A stretch of DNA of 64,000 bases, taken from NCBI GenBank assembly GCA_934433485.1, contig CAKRZR010000003.1:124001-188000 (forward strand), read 5' to 3'. The position numbers and the translations under genes are program-made. The notes beneath the pieces were generated by a model. It did no database searches. It had not been told where the DNA came from and was given only the letters and a program-made list of their open reading frames with translations. The stretch's first letter is position 1. Every line of letters begins with the position of its first letter. Below, piece after piece: positions 54,892 through 63,282 of the stretch. The stretch comes from an uncultured Eubacteriales bacterium (lineage in GTDB: Bacteria > Bacillota > Clostridia > Oscillospirales > CAG-272).

Positions 54892-55410
54892 ATGGGGTGC
54901 GTGGAAAAAGGCAAGACTGTATCGTTTAAAAAACTGTGGCGGCTTCTACCGGCAATCCTTCTGATGGCGCTCATATTCTATTTCTCCGCCGAGGACGCCA
55001 CCGCCTCCGCACAGTCCAGCGGGAACACAATGCTCTGGCTCCTGCGCCTTTTCTACGTATCGGACACAGACGCCATTGTGCAGAACAGCGAGCTGTACTC
55101 CCTGCTCGATTTCTGTATCCGCAAGGGGGCGCATTTTTCCCTCTACACGGCGCTTGGATTTCTATTGTCGTTCGCATGGACGGCGCACCCCTCGATTCCG
55201 CGGTGGAAACGCGCGACCTACTCGGTGCTCTGCGGGATCTTCTACGCGGCAAGCGACGAGCTGCACCAATATTTCGTCCCCGGCAGGGCGTGTCAGGTGC
55301 GCGATGTGTGCATCGATACCGCAGGTGTGCTGCTCGGATGCGCTCTCTTTGCGCTGCTTTGCTGGCTCGTCAACCGGCACAGGCAAAAAAAGAACGGCAC
55401 AGTGCTTTGA
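54892..55410 (+). CDS. VanZ-family membrane protein
   Basis: 172 residues from the ATG at 54892 (AAAGGAG upstream). Four or five hydrophobic helices; RKGAHFSLYTALGFLLSF and SDELHQYFVPGRACQVRDVCIDTAGVLLGC are the two VanZ signatures. Family members affect tolerance to glycopeptides or are of unknown cell-envelope role; no vanA-type genes are nearby. A TATACT box (54845-54850) lies upstream. Confidence 0.85.
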   Translation: MGCVEKGKTVSFKKLWRLLPAILLMALIFYFSAEDATASAQSSGNTMLWLLRLFYVSDTDAIVQNSELYSLLDFCIRKGAHFSLYTALGFLLSFAWTAHPSIPRWKRATYSVLCGIFYAASDELHQYFVPGRACQVRDVCIDTAGVLLGCALFALLCWLVNRHRQKKNGTVL

Positions 55411-55444
55411 TATTTCATTTTTCAGATAAAGGCAGGTTTTGATT

Positions 55445-56227
55445 ATGGCATTTCTACAGGTCAACTTTTTCTCCTCGGTTCTCGGAATGTGCACCGCGAT
55501 GAACGTGATCCTTCCGCAGACAACCAGCACGCGCGGTCTCATCGGCGTGGACACCGCGGATGTGGACGTTACGTATCCGGTGCTCTATCTCCTCCACGGT
55601 ATGAGCGACGATCACACGATCTGGAGCCGCCGCACCTCCATCGAACGGTACGCGGACGAGCGCGGGATCGCCGTTGTGATGCCGACTACGGAGCTAGGCT
55701 GGTACACGAACATGAAGCACGGCAGACGGTGGCGCACCTACATCGGGGAAGAGCTTCCGGCGATCTGCCACGACTTTTTCCCGCGTATTTCCCAAAAGCG
55801 GGAGGACACCTACATTGCCGGGCTGTCGATGGGCGGCTACGGTGCGTACGCGCTTGCCATGACATATCCGGAGCAGTACAGTGCCGCCGCGGGTCTGTCC
55901 GGCGCGTATATGCCGCTGCGGTTCGGCAGGGACACGGAGCCGTTCTGGCAGGACATTTTCGGCACGATGAGCGATTTCACCGGCAGCGAAAACGATCTTG
56001 TCGCCACATCGAGCAGACTGGTACGGGAGGGTGCTCCTCTGCCGCGTCTGTACATGTGGTGCGGTACCGAGGATGGACTGTACAGCCAGAACCTCGCCAT
56101 GCGCGACCACCTGAACGCGATCGGCTGGGAGGACTTCACCTTTGAGGAATCCGCCGGCAACCACAACTGGAAATGCTGGGACGAAAAGATCCAGACCGTA
56201 CTGGCATGGATCCATGCGGGCAGATAA
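55445..56227 (+). CDS. Esterase (EstA/esterase D-type alpha/beta hydrolase)
   Basis: 260 residues from the ATG at 55445. YLLHGMSDDHTIW gives the oxyanion loop, GLSMGGYGA the nucleophile Ser, GTEDGLY the Asp and GNHNWKCW the His of the esterase D/tributyrin esterase family. The likely substrates are short acyl esters, perhaps acetyl groups on sugars. No signal peptide. It starts 34 bases after vanZ. Confidence 0.88.
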   Translation: MAFLQVNFFSSVLGMCTAMNVILPQTTSTRGLIGVDTADVDVTYPVLYLLHGMSDDHTIWSRRTSIERYADERGIAVVMPTTELGWYTNMKHGRRWRTYIGEELPAICHDFFPRISQKREDTYIAGLSMGGYGAYALAMTYPEQYSAAAGLSGAYMPLRFGRDTEPFWQDIFGTMSDFTGSENDLVATSSRLVREGAPLPRLYMWCGTEDGLYSQNLAMRDHLNAIGWEDFTFEESAGNHNWKCWDEKIQTVLAWIHAGR

Positions 56228-56244
56228 TATACCCTTACAAAAAC

Positions 56245-56290
56245 GATCCGGGAGATACGGTTGTACGCCGAATTTCCCGGATCTTCTTTT
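56245..56290. terminator. Terminator between esterase and queH
   Basis: GATCCGGGA (56245-56253) with TCCCGGATC (56275-56283), then TTCTTTT; convergent genes. Confidence 0.85.
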
Positions 56291-56942
56291 ATTCTCCCTT
56301 TTCCCGCTCCGCGCACCGTTTTTCCGCGTCCCGCTTCGAGTACACGCAGCCGCAGAAATCCTGCCGGTACAGCCCGTATTGCCGGGACAGCGCGATTGAC
56401 CGTTGGTAGCCGCCGCGCTTTTTGAAGTCCGAGGTCAGGTACACGCCGCCTGTCTCCGCCGCTGTCTGTGCGCCGATCTCGTTGAGCCACACGGCATTTT
56501 TGTAGGGACTGATCGACAGCGTGGTCGTGAAATAGTCGTACCCGCCGTCCCGCGCCATCCTCGCCGTCTCCCGCAGCCGCATTTCGTAGCAGAGATAGCA
56601 CCGCGCCGCTCCCTCTGCCAGCTCCTCCAGACCGCGCGCCATCTCGAAAAACCGCTCCGGCTCGTATCGTCCCGCGATCACCGCGATCGGGCAGTCGTAT
56701 GGCGCTTCCGTTGTCAGCCGCTTTAGCTCCGCCAGGCGCGTTTCGTATTCCGATTCCGGCGAGATGTTTGGATTGTAGAAGAACACGTCGATCTGTCGGA
56801 AATGCGGTGAGAGGTATTCGAGCGTATAGGACGAGCACGGCGCGCAGCACGCGTGTAGAAGAAGCGTCGGTTTGACAGCGCGCGTATCGATCTCCGCAAG
56901 CGTTTTTTTCAGAATTTTTCCGTAATCCACTCGGTTTTCCAT
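56289..56942 (-). CDS. queH: Epoxyqueuosine reductase QueH
   Basis: 217 residues from the ATG at 56942, with GGGGGTG upstream. LLLHACCAPCSS (Cys32, 33, 36), CYLCYEMRL and DFCGCVYS carry the cysteines that hold the Fe-S cluster and metal in the QueH (DUF208) family. It does the last step of queuosine synthesis in tRNA, without the cobalamin needed by QueG. It begins 5 bases after the metallopeptidase gene's stop, so the two are cotranscribed. Confidence 0.92.
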   Translation of the reverse strand: MENRVDYGKILKKTLAEIDTRAVKPTLLLHACCAPCSSYTLEYLSPHFRQIDVFFYNPNISPESEYETRLAELKRLTTEAPYDCPIAVIAGRYEPERFFEMARGLEELAEGAARCYLCYEMRLRETARMARDGGYDYFTTTLSISPYKNAVWLNEIGAQTAAETGGVYLTSDFKKRGGYQRSIALSRQYGLYRQDFCGCVYSKRDAEKRCAEREKGE

Positions 56943-56947
56943 ACCAT

Positions 56948-57640
56948 TCACCCCCATTTCTGTGCCGCGAGCCGTCTCTCCGCCTGCCGCAGCAGCTCCC
57001 GCAGTCCGACAGCGCCCGGCAGCCACGCCTCGACCTGCGCCCAGAACGCCGCGCTGTGGTTCATGTGCAACAGATGCGCCAGCTCATGCGTGAGAACATA
57101 CGCCCCGATCTCCGGCTTCAGCGCGGACAGCATCGCATTTATGCGGATCGACCCGGCGGAGGTGCAGGAGCCCCAGCGCTTTTTCGGATGCGTCACCGAC
57201 ACCGCATGTAACCTGTCCGCCACGCCGTAGCTTTCCGCGAGCGTATGGCAGTACGGCAGGAGCACACGTCTGGTCTCCGTCTCGTACCATTTGTGCATGG
57301 CAGCGGCAAGAGAGGATGTGTCCGCGGGAAAAGAAAGCGTGTCCCCCGCTAAAACGCCCTCCGGAATCCGACGCGGTGCTGTATGGCGCGACTTGTCCGG
57401 TACCAGGCGCACTTCCCTGCCCCAGAGTGGCACCGTATCCCCGAACGCAAGCGACTGCGGCACCGGTGAAAGCGCGAGATGGCTCTCGATCCACGCGGCG
57501 TGATCGGCGACAAACCGGTCGATCTCCCGCTTCGCCAACCGTTTCGGCGCGCGCACGATCACACCACCCTCATGGATCTGGATGGAGACGGTTTTCCGGT
57601 CGGAGCGGATCAGGGTATAGGGACGGACGTTTTCAGCCAT
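56948..57640 (-). CDS. YgjP-type zinc metallopeptidase (DUF45)
   Basis: 230 residues. KKRWGSCTSAGSIRINAMLS and YVLTHELAHLLHMNHSAAFW are the two signatures of the YgjP/DUF45 family; HELAH holds the zinc ligands and catalytic Glu, with the later His in MNHS. Role unknown. It shares an mRNA with queH. The 270-base gap upstream (57641-57914) holds only the divergent promoter of the HTH fusion gene. Confidence 0.88.
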   Translation of the reverse strand: MAENVRPYTLIRSDRKTVSIQIHEGGVIVRAPKRLAKREIDRFVADHAAWIESHLALSPVPQSLAFGDTVPLWGREVRLVPDKSRHTAPRRIPEGVLAGDTLSFPADTSSLAAAMHKWYETETRRVLLPYCHTLAESYGVADRLHAVSVTHPKKRWGSCTSAGSIRINAMLSALKPEIGAYVLTHELAHLLHMNHSAAFWAQVEAWLPGAVGLRELLRQAERRLAAQKWG

Positions 57641-57835
57641 TGCGCATTCTCCTGCATTTTTTGTATAGGATAAGTATACACCCTTTTTCGCGGGATTGCA
57701 AGATGCAATTTTGCGGGAGTCACGGCAGCGAGATAGAATAAATCAACTGCGTACAGAAAATGCAGACTGTTATTTTTCAAACGCAAATCACTCGCCTGTA
57801 CTGTGGTGGTTCGCAGGCAGGAAACAAAATGTTGC

Positions 57836-57864
57836 TTTACAATCCATCTGTTCTGTGCTATTCT
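57836..57864 (+). promoter_or_regulatory. Promoter of the HTH-Gfo/Idh fusion gene
   Basis: -35 TTTACA (57836-57841), 17-base spacer, -10 TATTCT (57859-57864). Confidence 0.7.
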
Positions 57865-57914
57865 TTACACATAGGGACGGGTAACTGTAAAGCTTGTACT
57901 ACAGAGGTAGAATC

Positions 57915-59465
57915 ATGGAAAAGAATAAGAATAATCTTGGCCAGAACATCGCTGCTTTCCGTAAAAACAGACATATTTCCCAAGAGGCGTTGGCAAACCG
58001 TCTGTTTGTGACCCGTCAGGCTCTGTCCCGCTGGGAAAACGGAATCACCGTTCCCAGCCCGGACGTCATACAACGTATTTCCGCAGAGCTGAACGTAACC
58101 ATAGACGCGCTGTACGGCGTTCCCGTCTACGCAGGAATCGACGGAGGTGCCGTATACCGCTCCTATGCCTGCCCTGCGGAACACCATTTCGAAAGGGAGA
58201 AGAAAACAATGGACACAAACAAAAAACTGCGCATCGGCGTATTTGGCGGTGCGCGCGGGAAAACAATGATCGGCGTACTGCTGCACCACCCGGACGCCAG
58301 GCTCGTTGCTGTATGCGACAAATATGAGCCGCTGCTGGAGGACGCCAAAAGAACCGCGGAGGAAGCCGGCACAGAGATCGCGCTGTTCCGTGATTTCGAC
58401 GAGTTCATAAAATACGATATGGACGCCGTGGTGCTTGCCAACTACGCGAACGAACACGCCATCTACACAATCAAATGTATGAACGCCGGAAAGCATGTGC
58501 TCTCGGAGGTCTTGCCCTGTGAAACAATGGCACAGGCGGTTGAACTGATCGAAGCCGTTGAAAAAACCGGTCTGGTATACGCGTACGCGGAAAACTACTG
58601 CTATATGTCGCACACCTTTGAGATGTGGCAGCGATACCGTACCGGAGAACTGGGCTGTGCCATGTACGGCGAGGGGGAATACATTCACGACTGCTCCTCC
58701 ATTTGGCCGCAAATCACTTATGGGGAACGGAACCACTGGCGCAACCGGATGTTCCCGACCTTCTATTGCACGCATTCCATCGGTCCGCTGATCACCATCA
58801 CCGGCATGCGCCCTGTCCGCGTCGTCGGATTCGAGATGCCGCTGTCCAAGGATATGATCGCCCTGGGCGGCGCGTCCTCTGCCGGCGTGGAAATGGTCAC
58901 ACTGGAAAACGGCGCGGTTCTGAAAAGCATCCACGGCGGTCTGAAACGGGAGCCGAGCAGCGTCAATTACGAGCTGTACTGCGAAAAGGGCATGATGGAG
59001 ACCGGCCGTCTCTCTCCGCTGCAGCCGTTCAATCTGTACAAGGAAGGCGACAGGCGCTGTCACGGCACCTGGGAGCAGTATACGCCGGAACCGAAAATCG
59101 CAGCGGAATCCGCAAAGCGATACAAAACCCATGGTGGCAGCGACTTCTATCCGACCCATTTCTTCATTGAAAAGATTTTAGGCAGACCGGACGGCGAATG
59201 GTCCATCGACGTATACACCGCCATCGACATGGGGATCTGCGGCATTCTGGCGTACAAATCCATTCTTGCCGGGAACATACCAATCGACGTACCAAACCTG
59301 CGCAATCCGGCGGAACGGGAAGCGTGGAGGTACGACAATGCCTGCTGCAGTCCGGAGGTAGCCGGAGACCAGCTTCTGCCGCGCACTTCCCATGGCGAAC
59401 CGGAGATTCCGGATTCCACTTATGAGAGAGTACGTCAACTTTGGCTGGATGGCAAAAATGCGTAA
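57915..59465 (+). CDS. In-frame fusion of XRE-type HTH and Gfo/Idh/MocA oxidoreductase
   Basis: 516 residues from the ATG at 57915 (AGAGG upstream). Residues 5-68 are a Cro/C1 HTH (IAAFRKNRHISQEALANRL, then VTRQALSRWENGITVPSPDVI). After a 30-residue linker the frame continues without a stop into a full Gfo/Idh/MocA enzyme of about 418 residues (LRIGVFGGARGKTMIGVLL, then SEVLPCETMAQAVEL, HSIGPLITITGM). An internal ATG at 58209, in frame, has GGGAG nine bases upstream and could produce the enzyme alone. So this may be a sugar-sensing regulator-enzyme, or two genes that have lost a stop. The gene downstream is a sugar-binding lipoprotein. Confidence 0.8.
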   Translation: MEKNKNNLGQNIAAFRKNRHISQEALANRLFVTRQALSRWENGITVPSPDVIQRISAELNVTIDALYGVPVYAGIDGGAVYRSYACPAEHHFEREKKTMDTNKKLRIGVFGGARGKTMIGVLLHHPDARLVAVCDKYEPLLEDAKRTAEEAGTEIALFRDFDEFIKYDMDAVVLANYANEHAIYTIKCMNAGKHVLSEVLPCETMAQAVELIEAVEKTGLVYAYAENYCYMSHTFEMWQRYRTGELGCAMYGEGEYIHDCSSIWPQITYGERNHWRNRMFPTFYCTHSIGPLITITGMRPVRVVGFEMPLSKDMIALGGASSAGVEMVTLENGAVLKSIHGGLKREPSSVNYELYCEKGMMETGRLSPLQPFNLYKEGDRRCHGTWEQYTPEPKIAAESAKRYKTHGGSDFYPTHFFIEKILGRPDGEWSIDVYTAIDMGICGILAYKSILAGNIPIDVPNLRNPAEREAWRYDNACCSPEVAGDQLLPRTSHGEPEIPDSTYERVRQLWLDGKNA

Positions 59466-59500
59466 ATCGCACACAAAAACAAATCGGGAGGATCCATATA

Positions 59501-61000
59501 ATGAAAATGACTTCAACCACCAAATGCATATTCACTTTGCTTTTCGTGCTCCTCCTTGCATCTTGTTCCGGCAACACAGAGAGCACAGAAGAAACATCCA
59601 ATAGCGCTACCGACACGACAGACAACGCGGCATCTGAAACAGTGGAAACACGCATATCTGCGGCACTTCCAGCGGATATTTCCTTTGATGGTGAGGATTT
59701 CACATTTTTAGGTGTCGGTCTTGGGTATAACTACGGCTACTACTCCACAACAGATTTATGGCGGGAAGGCGAAAACGGCGAAACACTGAATGATGCGATT
59801 GTCAAGCGAAACAACACTGTTTCGGAACTGTTGGACATCTCCATCCATGTAATCGACTCTGACGATGCTGCTGCGGAAATCAAACGGGCTGTCACAGCCG
59901 CCGATCCGATATATGATGCGGTATGGGCACCTGGACATCACTCCTATGGCAATGTCGCCTCCGGCTGCTATCTGGATTTTCACGGGCTTCCCTATATAGA
60001 CCTGCAAAAGCCATGGTGGGATCAAAATATCCAGTCTGACTACTCTTTTTACGGTAAGAATTATGTCATGACCGGAGATATCAGTACTTTGGACGACGCT
60101 TGTTCCTGCAGCCTTGTTTTCAACAAAGATATGATAACGGACTTTTCTCTGCCTTCTCCGTACACCCTTGTAGCGGAGAACAACTGGACCTTTGATCGCT
60201 TTTCCGAAATGGTGCAGGCAGTATCGGTTGACGTCGACGGCGATGGGGTGATGAAAGATGGCGATATATTCGGCATGTATGGCGAACAAGGAGCTCTCAA
60301 CAGAATGTACTCTTCTCTTGGAGGCACATTTTACCGTATTGAACCGGATGGAACCTATATTCTCAACGTAACAGACGAACGGAATATGGACATCTATAAC
60401 AAGATATATTCGCTCTATCTCAATGATATTTTTGTTCCAAATATTGAAAAATGGGAAAACAAAGGTCCAGATGGAAATGTCTACGGTTACGCACGCTCCG
60501 TTCTCTTCTCCGGTAACAAATTTCTGTTTGTTCTGACCGTTCCAATTTGCTATGGAGAGTTCCGTGATATGGAATCACCGTTTGGCATTGTGCCGATTCC
60601 AAAATTCGATGAAATATCCACCCGGTACTACGCTGTCGTAGACAACTGTACACCGCTTCTCTCTGTACCTGTCTGCATCACCTCTCCGGAAAAAACAGGC
60701 GCCGTATTGGAAGCAATGGCGTGTGAATCCAAATATACAGTAACACCGGAATATAACGAAACCTTACTCAAACGCAAGTTCTCCCGTGACAGCGAAAGCG
60801 CTGAAATGCTTGATATCATTGCCGCTTCGCGCACCTACTCTGTCATGTCCATGACGAACTGGGGTGGTCTGTACAGAGTTGCTGCCGAGGCATATATCAA
60901 TGCAGTTCCGGTCGCCGTTTCCGATTTTGAAGGTAAGTTGGAAGCCGCCAAAGCAGCCATGGAGAATGATCTTGCGAAATTCGCAGAATTGGATTCGTAA
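59501..61000 (+). CDS. Extracellular solute-binding lipoprotein, orphan, AT-rich
   Basis: 499 residues from the ATG at 59501 (GGGAGGA upstream). Signal peptide with lipobox LLLASC (Cys22), then a Ser/Thr-rich spacer and a large sugar-SBP fold. YIDLQKPWWDQNIQSDYSFYG and VDVDGDGVMKDGDIFG align with YINFEKPWWHTEINDTFTLYG and DTNGDGKYDENDTYG of the paralogue at 23007-24506. No ABC permease or ATPase is nearby. The base composition is clearly AT-richer than the rest: 60421-60480 has 18 G/C of 60 by count, against roughly two-thirds in typical genes here. It follows the HTH-oxidoreductase by 35 bases. Confidence 0.85.
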   Translation: MKMTSTTKCIFTLLFVLLLASCSGNTESTEETSNSATDTTDNAASETVETRISAALPADISFDGEDFTFLGVGLGYNYGYYSTTDLWREGENGETLNDAIVKRNNTVSELLDISIHVIDSDDAAAEIKRAVTAADPIYDAVWAPGHHSYGNVASGCYLDFHGLPYIDLQKPWWDQNIQSDYSFYGKNYVMTGDISTLDDACSCSLVFNKDMITDFSLPSPYTLVAENNWTFDRFSEMVQAVSVDVDGDGVMKDGDIFGMYGEQGALNRMYSSLGGTFYRIEPDGTYILNVTDERNMDIYNKIYSLYLNDIFVPNIEKWENKGPDGNVYGYARSVLFSGNKFLFVLTVPICYGEFRDMESPFGIVPIPKFDEISTRYYAVVDNCTPLLSVPVCITSPEKTGAVLEAMACESKYTVTPEYNETLLKRKFSRDSESAEMLDIIAASRTYSVMSMTNWGGLYRVAAEAYINAVPVAVSDFEGKLEAAKAAMENDLAKFAELDS

Positions 61001-61040
61001 TAACCCTCTATTGTCCCATTTCCTATTTCGCCAAAACCTA

Positions 61041-61069
61041 TTGACAATCCCCCTTTTGCGTGTTACACT
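61041..61069 (+). promoter_or_regulatory. Promoter of the NodB-like gene
   Basis: -35 TTGACA (61041-61046), 17-base spacer, -10 TACACT (61064-61069). Transcription would start inside the palindromic repeat that follows. Confidence 0.8.
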
Positions 61070-61071
61070 TA

Positions 61072-61111
61072 GGAAGCCTCTGATTTCAGGTAGATGGATT
61101 CAGCGGCTTCC
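61072..61111. repeat. Palindromic repeat, copy B (5' leader of the NodB-like gene)
   Basis: 40 bases, with arms GGAAGCC (61072-61078) and GGCTTCC (61105-61111) and the core CTCTGATTTCAGGTA in the loop, shared with copies A and C. It lies directly after the -10 box, so it forms the 5' end of the transcript. Confidence 0.75.
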
Positions 61112-61157
61112 TTGGAAAGCGACACTGTATTTCTCCCATCACACGAGGTATCCTATT

Positions 61158-62705
61158 ATGCCAAGACAAATCATCAATATCGTCAACTTTATCCGTGCCG
61201 TGGAGCCGCGGTCCGATGTCGATCTGCTGCGGGTCGTGCGCGAACAGATCCGGCTCATCGATGCAAACGGCCTGTGCGCCACGTTTCTCCTCCAGTACGA
61301 CGCGCTCATTCTGCCGGAATACACGGAGCTGCTCCGTTCCCTCGATCCCGCGCGGTACGAGATCGGCATCTGGCACGAGATCGTGAAGCCTCTGACCGAC
61401 GCGTGCGGTATTCCGTGGACCGGCCGCTGGTCGTGGGACTGGCACTGCCACTGCGGCTTCCCGGTCGGCTATACTAAGCCGCAGCGCGAGGCGATGATCG
61501 ACGAATTCTTCCGCAAATTCAAGGAGGTGTTCGGGCAGTATCCGCGCGTGTTCGGCTCGTGGCTCTTTGATTCCCACACCGTCCGCTACATGACGCGCAA
61601 ATACGACATGGACGCGCTGTGCAACTGCAAGGAGCAGTACGGCACCGACGGCTATACCCTCTGGGGCGGCTACTACGGACAGGCGTATTACCCGAGCGTG
61701 ACCAACGTATTCATGCCGGCGCAGCGTGCGGAGGAGCAATTGCCCGCGCCGCTGTTCCGTATGCTCGGCTCCGACCAGGTCCGCCAGTACGATTTCGGCA
61801 TGGATCCCGACAATGGCGCGAATACCTGCCAGGGGGTGATCACCCTTGAGCCCGTGTACTGCGCGGGAAACGGCGGGGGCGGCGGTGTTCCGGAATGGGT
61901 GGACTGGTATCTGCGCGAGAATTTTAACGGTGAGTGCCTCAGCTTCGGCTATGCGCAGGCGGGGCAGGAAAACAGCTTCGGATGGGACGCGATGCGCGCC
62001 GGTCTGACCGATCAGTTCGCGAAATTCGCCGCGCTCCAGAAGGAAGGCAAGCTCAACGTAGAGCCGCTGGGAGAAACCGGCCGCTGGTACAAGGAAACGT
62101 ACAGCACGACTCCGGCGTCCGCGATCACGGCGCATGGCGCATGGGACGATCCTGCGCTGGATTCCGTGTGGTTTTCCGACAGATTCTACCGCGCGAACCT
62201 CTACGGCGACAAAAAATCGGTGCGCGTGCGCGATCTGCATATTTTCGACGAGGGTATGCCCGATCCGTTTGAGGAAACCGTATGCACCGCGAACGAGGCG
62301 GTATACGAAACGCTGCCCGCCGTCGATGGGAACCGCTACAGCGGAAACGGCGTTGTCGCAGGACTGTACCCCGTGGACGAGACGACCGGCGAACCGTTCG
62401 CGTATGAAAAGATGGAGTTTACCGATCTCGGCGAGGGCAAGGCGCGTGTCAACTTCGGCAGCATCGTCTTTGGCATGCGCGACAACCTGCTCCTCTGCAC
62501 CGCGGATCGCCCGTTCCGGCTCGAAAACCGCATCGGCAAGGACGGCGGGCATCTGCCTGCCGTTGTATCGCTGACGGAAAAAGAACTGACCCTCTCCTAC
62601 GACGGACGCATGTACCGGATCACCCTCGAAAAAGGAACGTTCGTGAACGCGAAAACGATCCTGTCTGAGGACAACATAGTCTCCGCACGGTTCACGCTCG
62701 TGTAA
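61158..62705 (+). CDS. Putative polysaccharide deacetylase-like (NodB-type barrel) protein
   Basis: 515 residues from the ATG at 61158 (GAGG upstream, after the mapped promoter). The first 280 residues look like a NodB/GH57-type barrel: INIVNFIRAVEPR, LLQYDALILPEYTELLRSL, YEIGIWHEIVKP and FGSWLFDSHTVRYM are the strands I recognise, with Asp and His that could bind a metal. The rest is beta-rich and unknown (for example AYEKMEFTDLGEGKARVNFG). No signal peptide. The exact activity is not clear; the location after a sugar-binding lipoprotein suggests glycan processing. Confidence 0.5.
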   Translation: MPRQIINIVNFIRAVEPRSDVDLLRVVREQIRLIDANGLCATFLLQYDALILPEYTELLRSLDPARYEIGIWHEIVKPLTDACGIPWTGRWSWDWHCHCGFPVGYTKPQREAMIDEFFRKFKEVFGQYPRVFGSWLFDSHTVRYMTRKYDMDALCNCKEQYGTDGYTLWGGYYGQAYYPSVTNVFMPAQRAEEQLPAPLFRMLGSDQVRQYDFGMDPDNGANTCQGVITLEPVYCAGNGGGGGVPEWVDWYLRENFNGECLSFGYAQAGQENSFGWDAMRAGLTDQFAKFAALQKEGKLNVEPLGETGRWYKETYSTTPASAITAHGAWDDPALDSVWFSDRFYRANLYGDKKSVRVRDLHIFDEGMPDPFEETVCTANEAVYETLPAVDGNRYSGNGVVAGLYPVDETTGEPFAYEKMEFTDLGEGKARVNFGSIVFGMRDNLLLCTADRPFRLENRIGKDGGHLPAVVSLTEKELTLSYDGRMYRITLEKGTFVNAKTILSEDNIVSARFTLV

Positions 62706-62715
62706 ACACAAATAC

Positions 62716-62760
62716 TCCCCTGTACCCGCCGGTTTCCCGGTCGATACAGGGGATATTTTT
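62716..62760 (+). terminator. Terminator after the NodB-like gene
   Basis: TCCCCTGTA (62716-62724) pairs with TACAGGGGA (62745-62753), followed by TATTTTT. Confidence 0.87.
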
Positions 62761-62849
62761 GCGCACGCATCTGCGCCCACACCGCGTTTTTCCGCCGGAT
62801 CGCCCGATCACACGGCTTCGGACGCGAAAGAGGATTGTTTCGCGCTTTC

Positions 62850-63278
62850 TTATTTTTCCGCCGGGGTGTCGCAGTAGAGACAGCGGTATTCGCCCTCTCC
62901 CTCGCCGCAGAGGCGGAACACATGTGTCAGCTCCTGCTCCGTGGAGGTGATGCAGCGCGGATTCTTACAGCGGATCACGTTCCGGAGCACGTTCGGTCGG
63001 GAAAGGCGCCGCTTTTCCACGCATTTGCCGCCCGCGATCCGGTTCACGGTGATACCGGGATCTACGTAGCCGAGCGCGTCAAAGTCGATATTCGCAAGCG
63101 CGACCTGTGCGCCGATCTTGATGATGTCCTTTCTGCCCATCTTCCCGGACGGTACGTTTTTCAAGATCGCCACCGTGCAGTCCATGGCGTCGAGTCCCAG
63201 CGTTTCGTATACGCGCATCCCGCGACCGGCGGTGATGTGGTCGAGGACAATGCCGTTTTCTATCGAATCAATATACAT
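62850..63278 (-). CDS. pyrI: Aspartate carbamoyltransferase regulatory subunit
   Basis: 142 residues. The N-terminal allosteric domain starts MYIDSIENGIVLDHI, and the zinc domain has CKNPRC (Cys104, Cys109) and CLYC (Cys133, Cys136), the four zinc ligands that hold it to PyrB. It lets nucleotides control the first pyrimidine step. AGAGGGG precedes the ATG, which lies 4 bases after the pyrB stop. Confidence 0.96.
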   Translation of the reverse strand: MYIDSIENGIVLDHITAGRGMRVYETLGLDAMDCTVAILKNVPSGKMGRKDIIKIGAQVALANIDFDALGYVDPGITVNRIAGGKCVEKRRLSRPNVLRNVIRCKNPRCITSTEQELTHVFRLCGEGEGEYRCLYCDTPAEK

Positions 63279-63282
63279 TTTC

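Noticed and set aside
54892..55410. VanZ as a sign of a glycopeptide-resistance cluster
   Set aside because: No vanH, vanA, vanX, vanS or vanR homologue is nearby; VanZ-like proteins are common in Firmicutes without any resistance role.
61086..62780. A 564-codon minus-strand frame across the NodB-like gene
   Set aside because: Antisense shadow; the plus-strand gene has promoter, SD and terminator.
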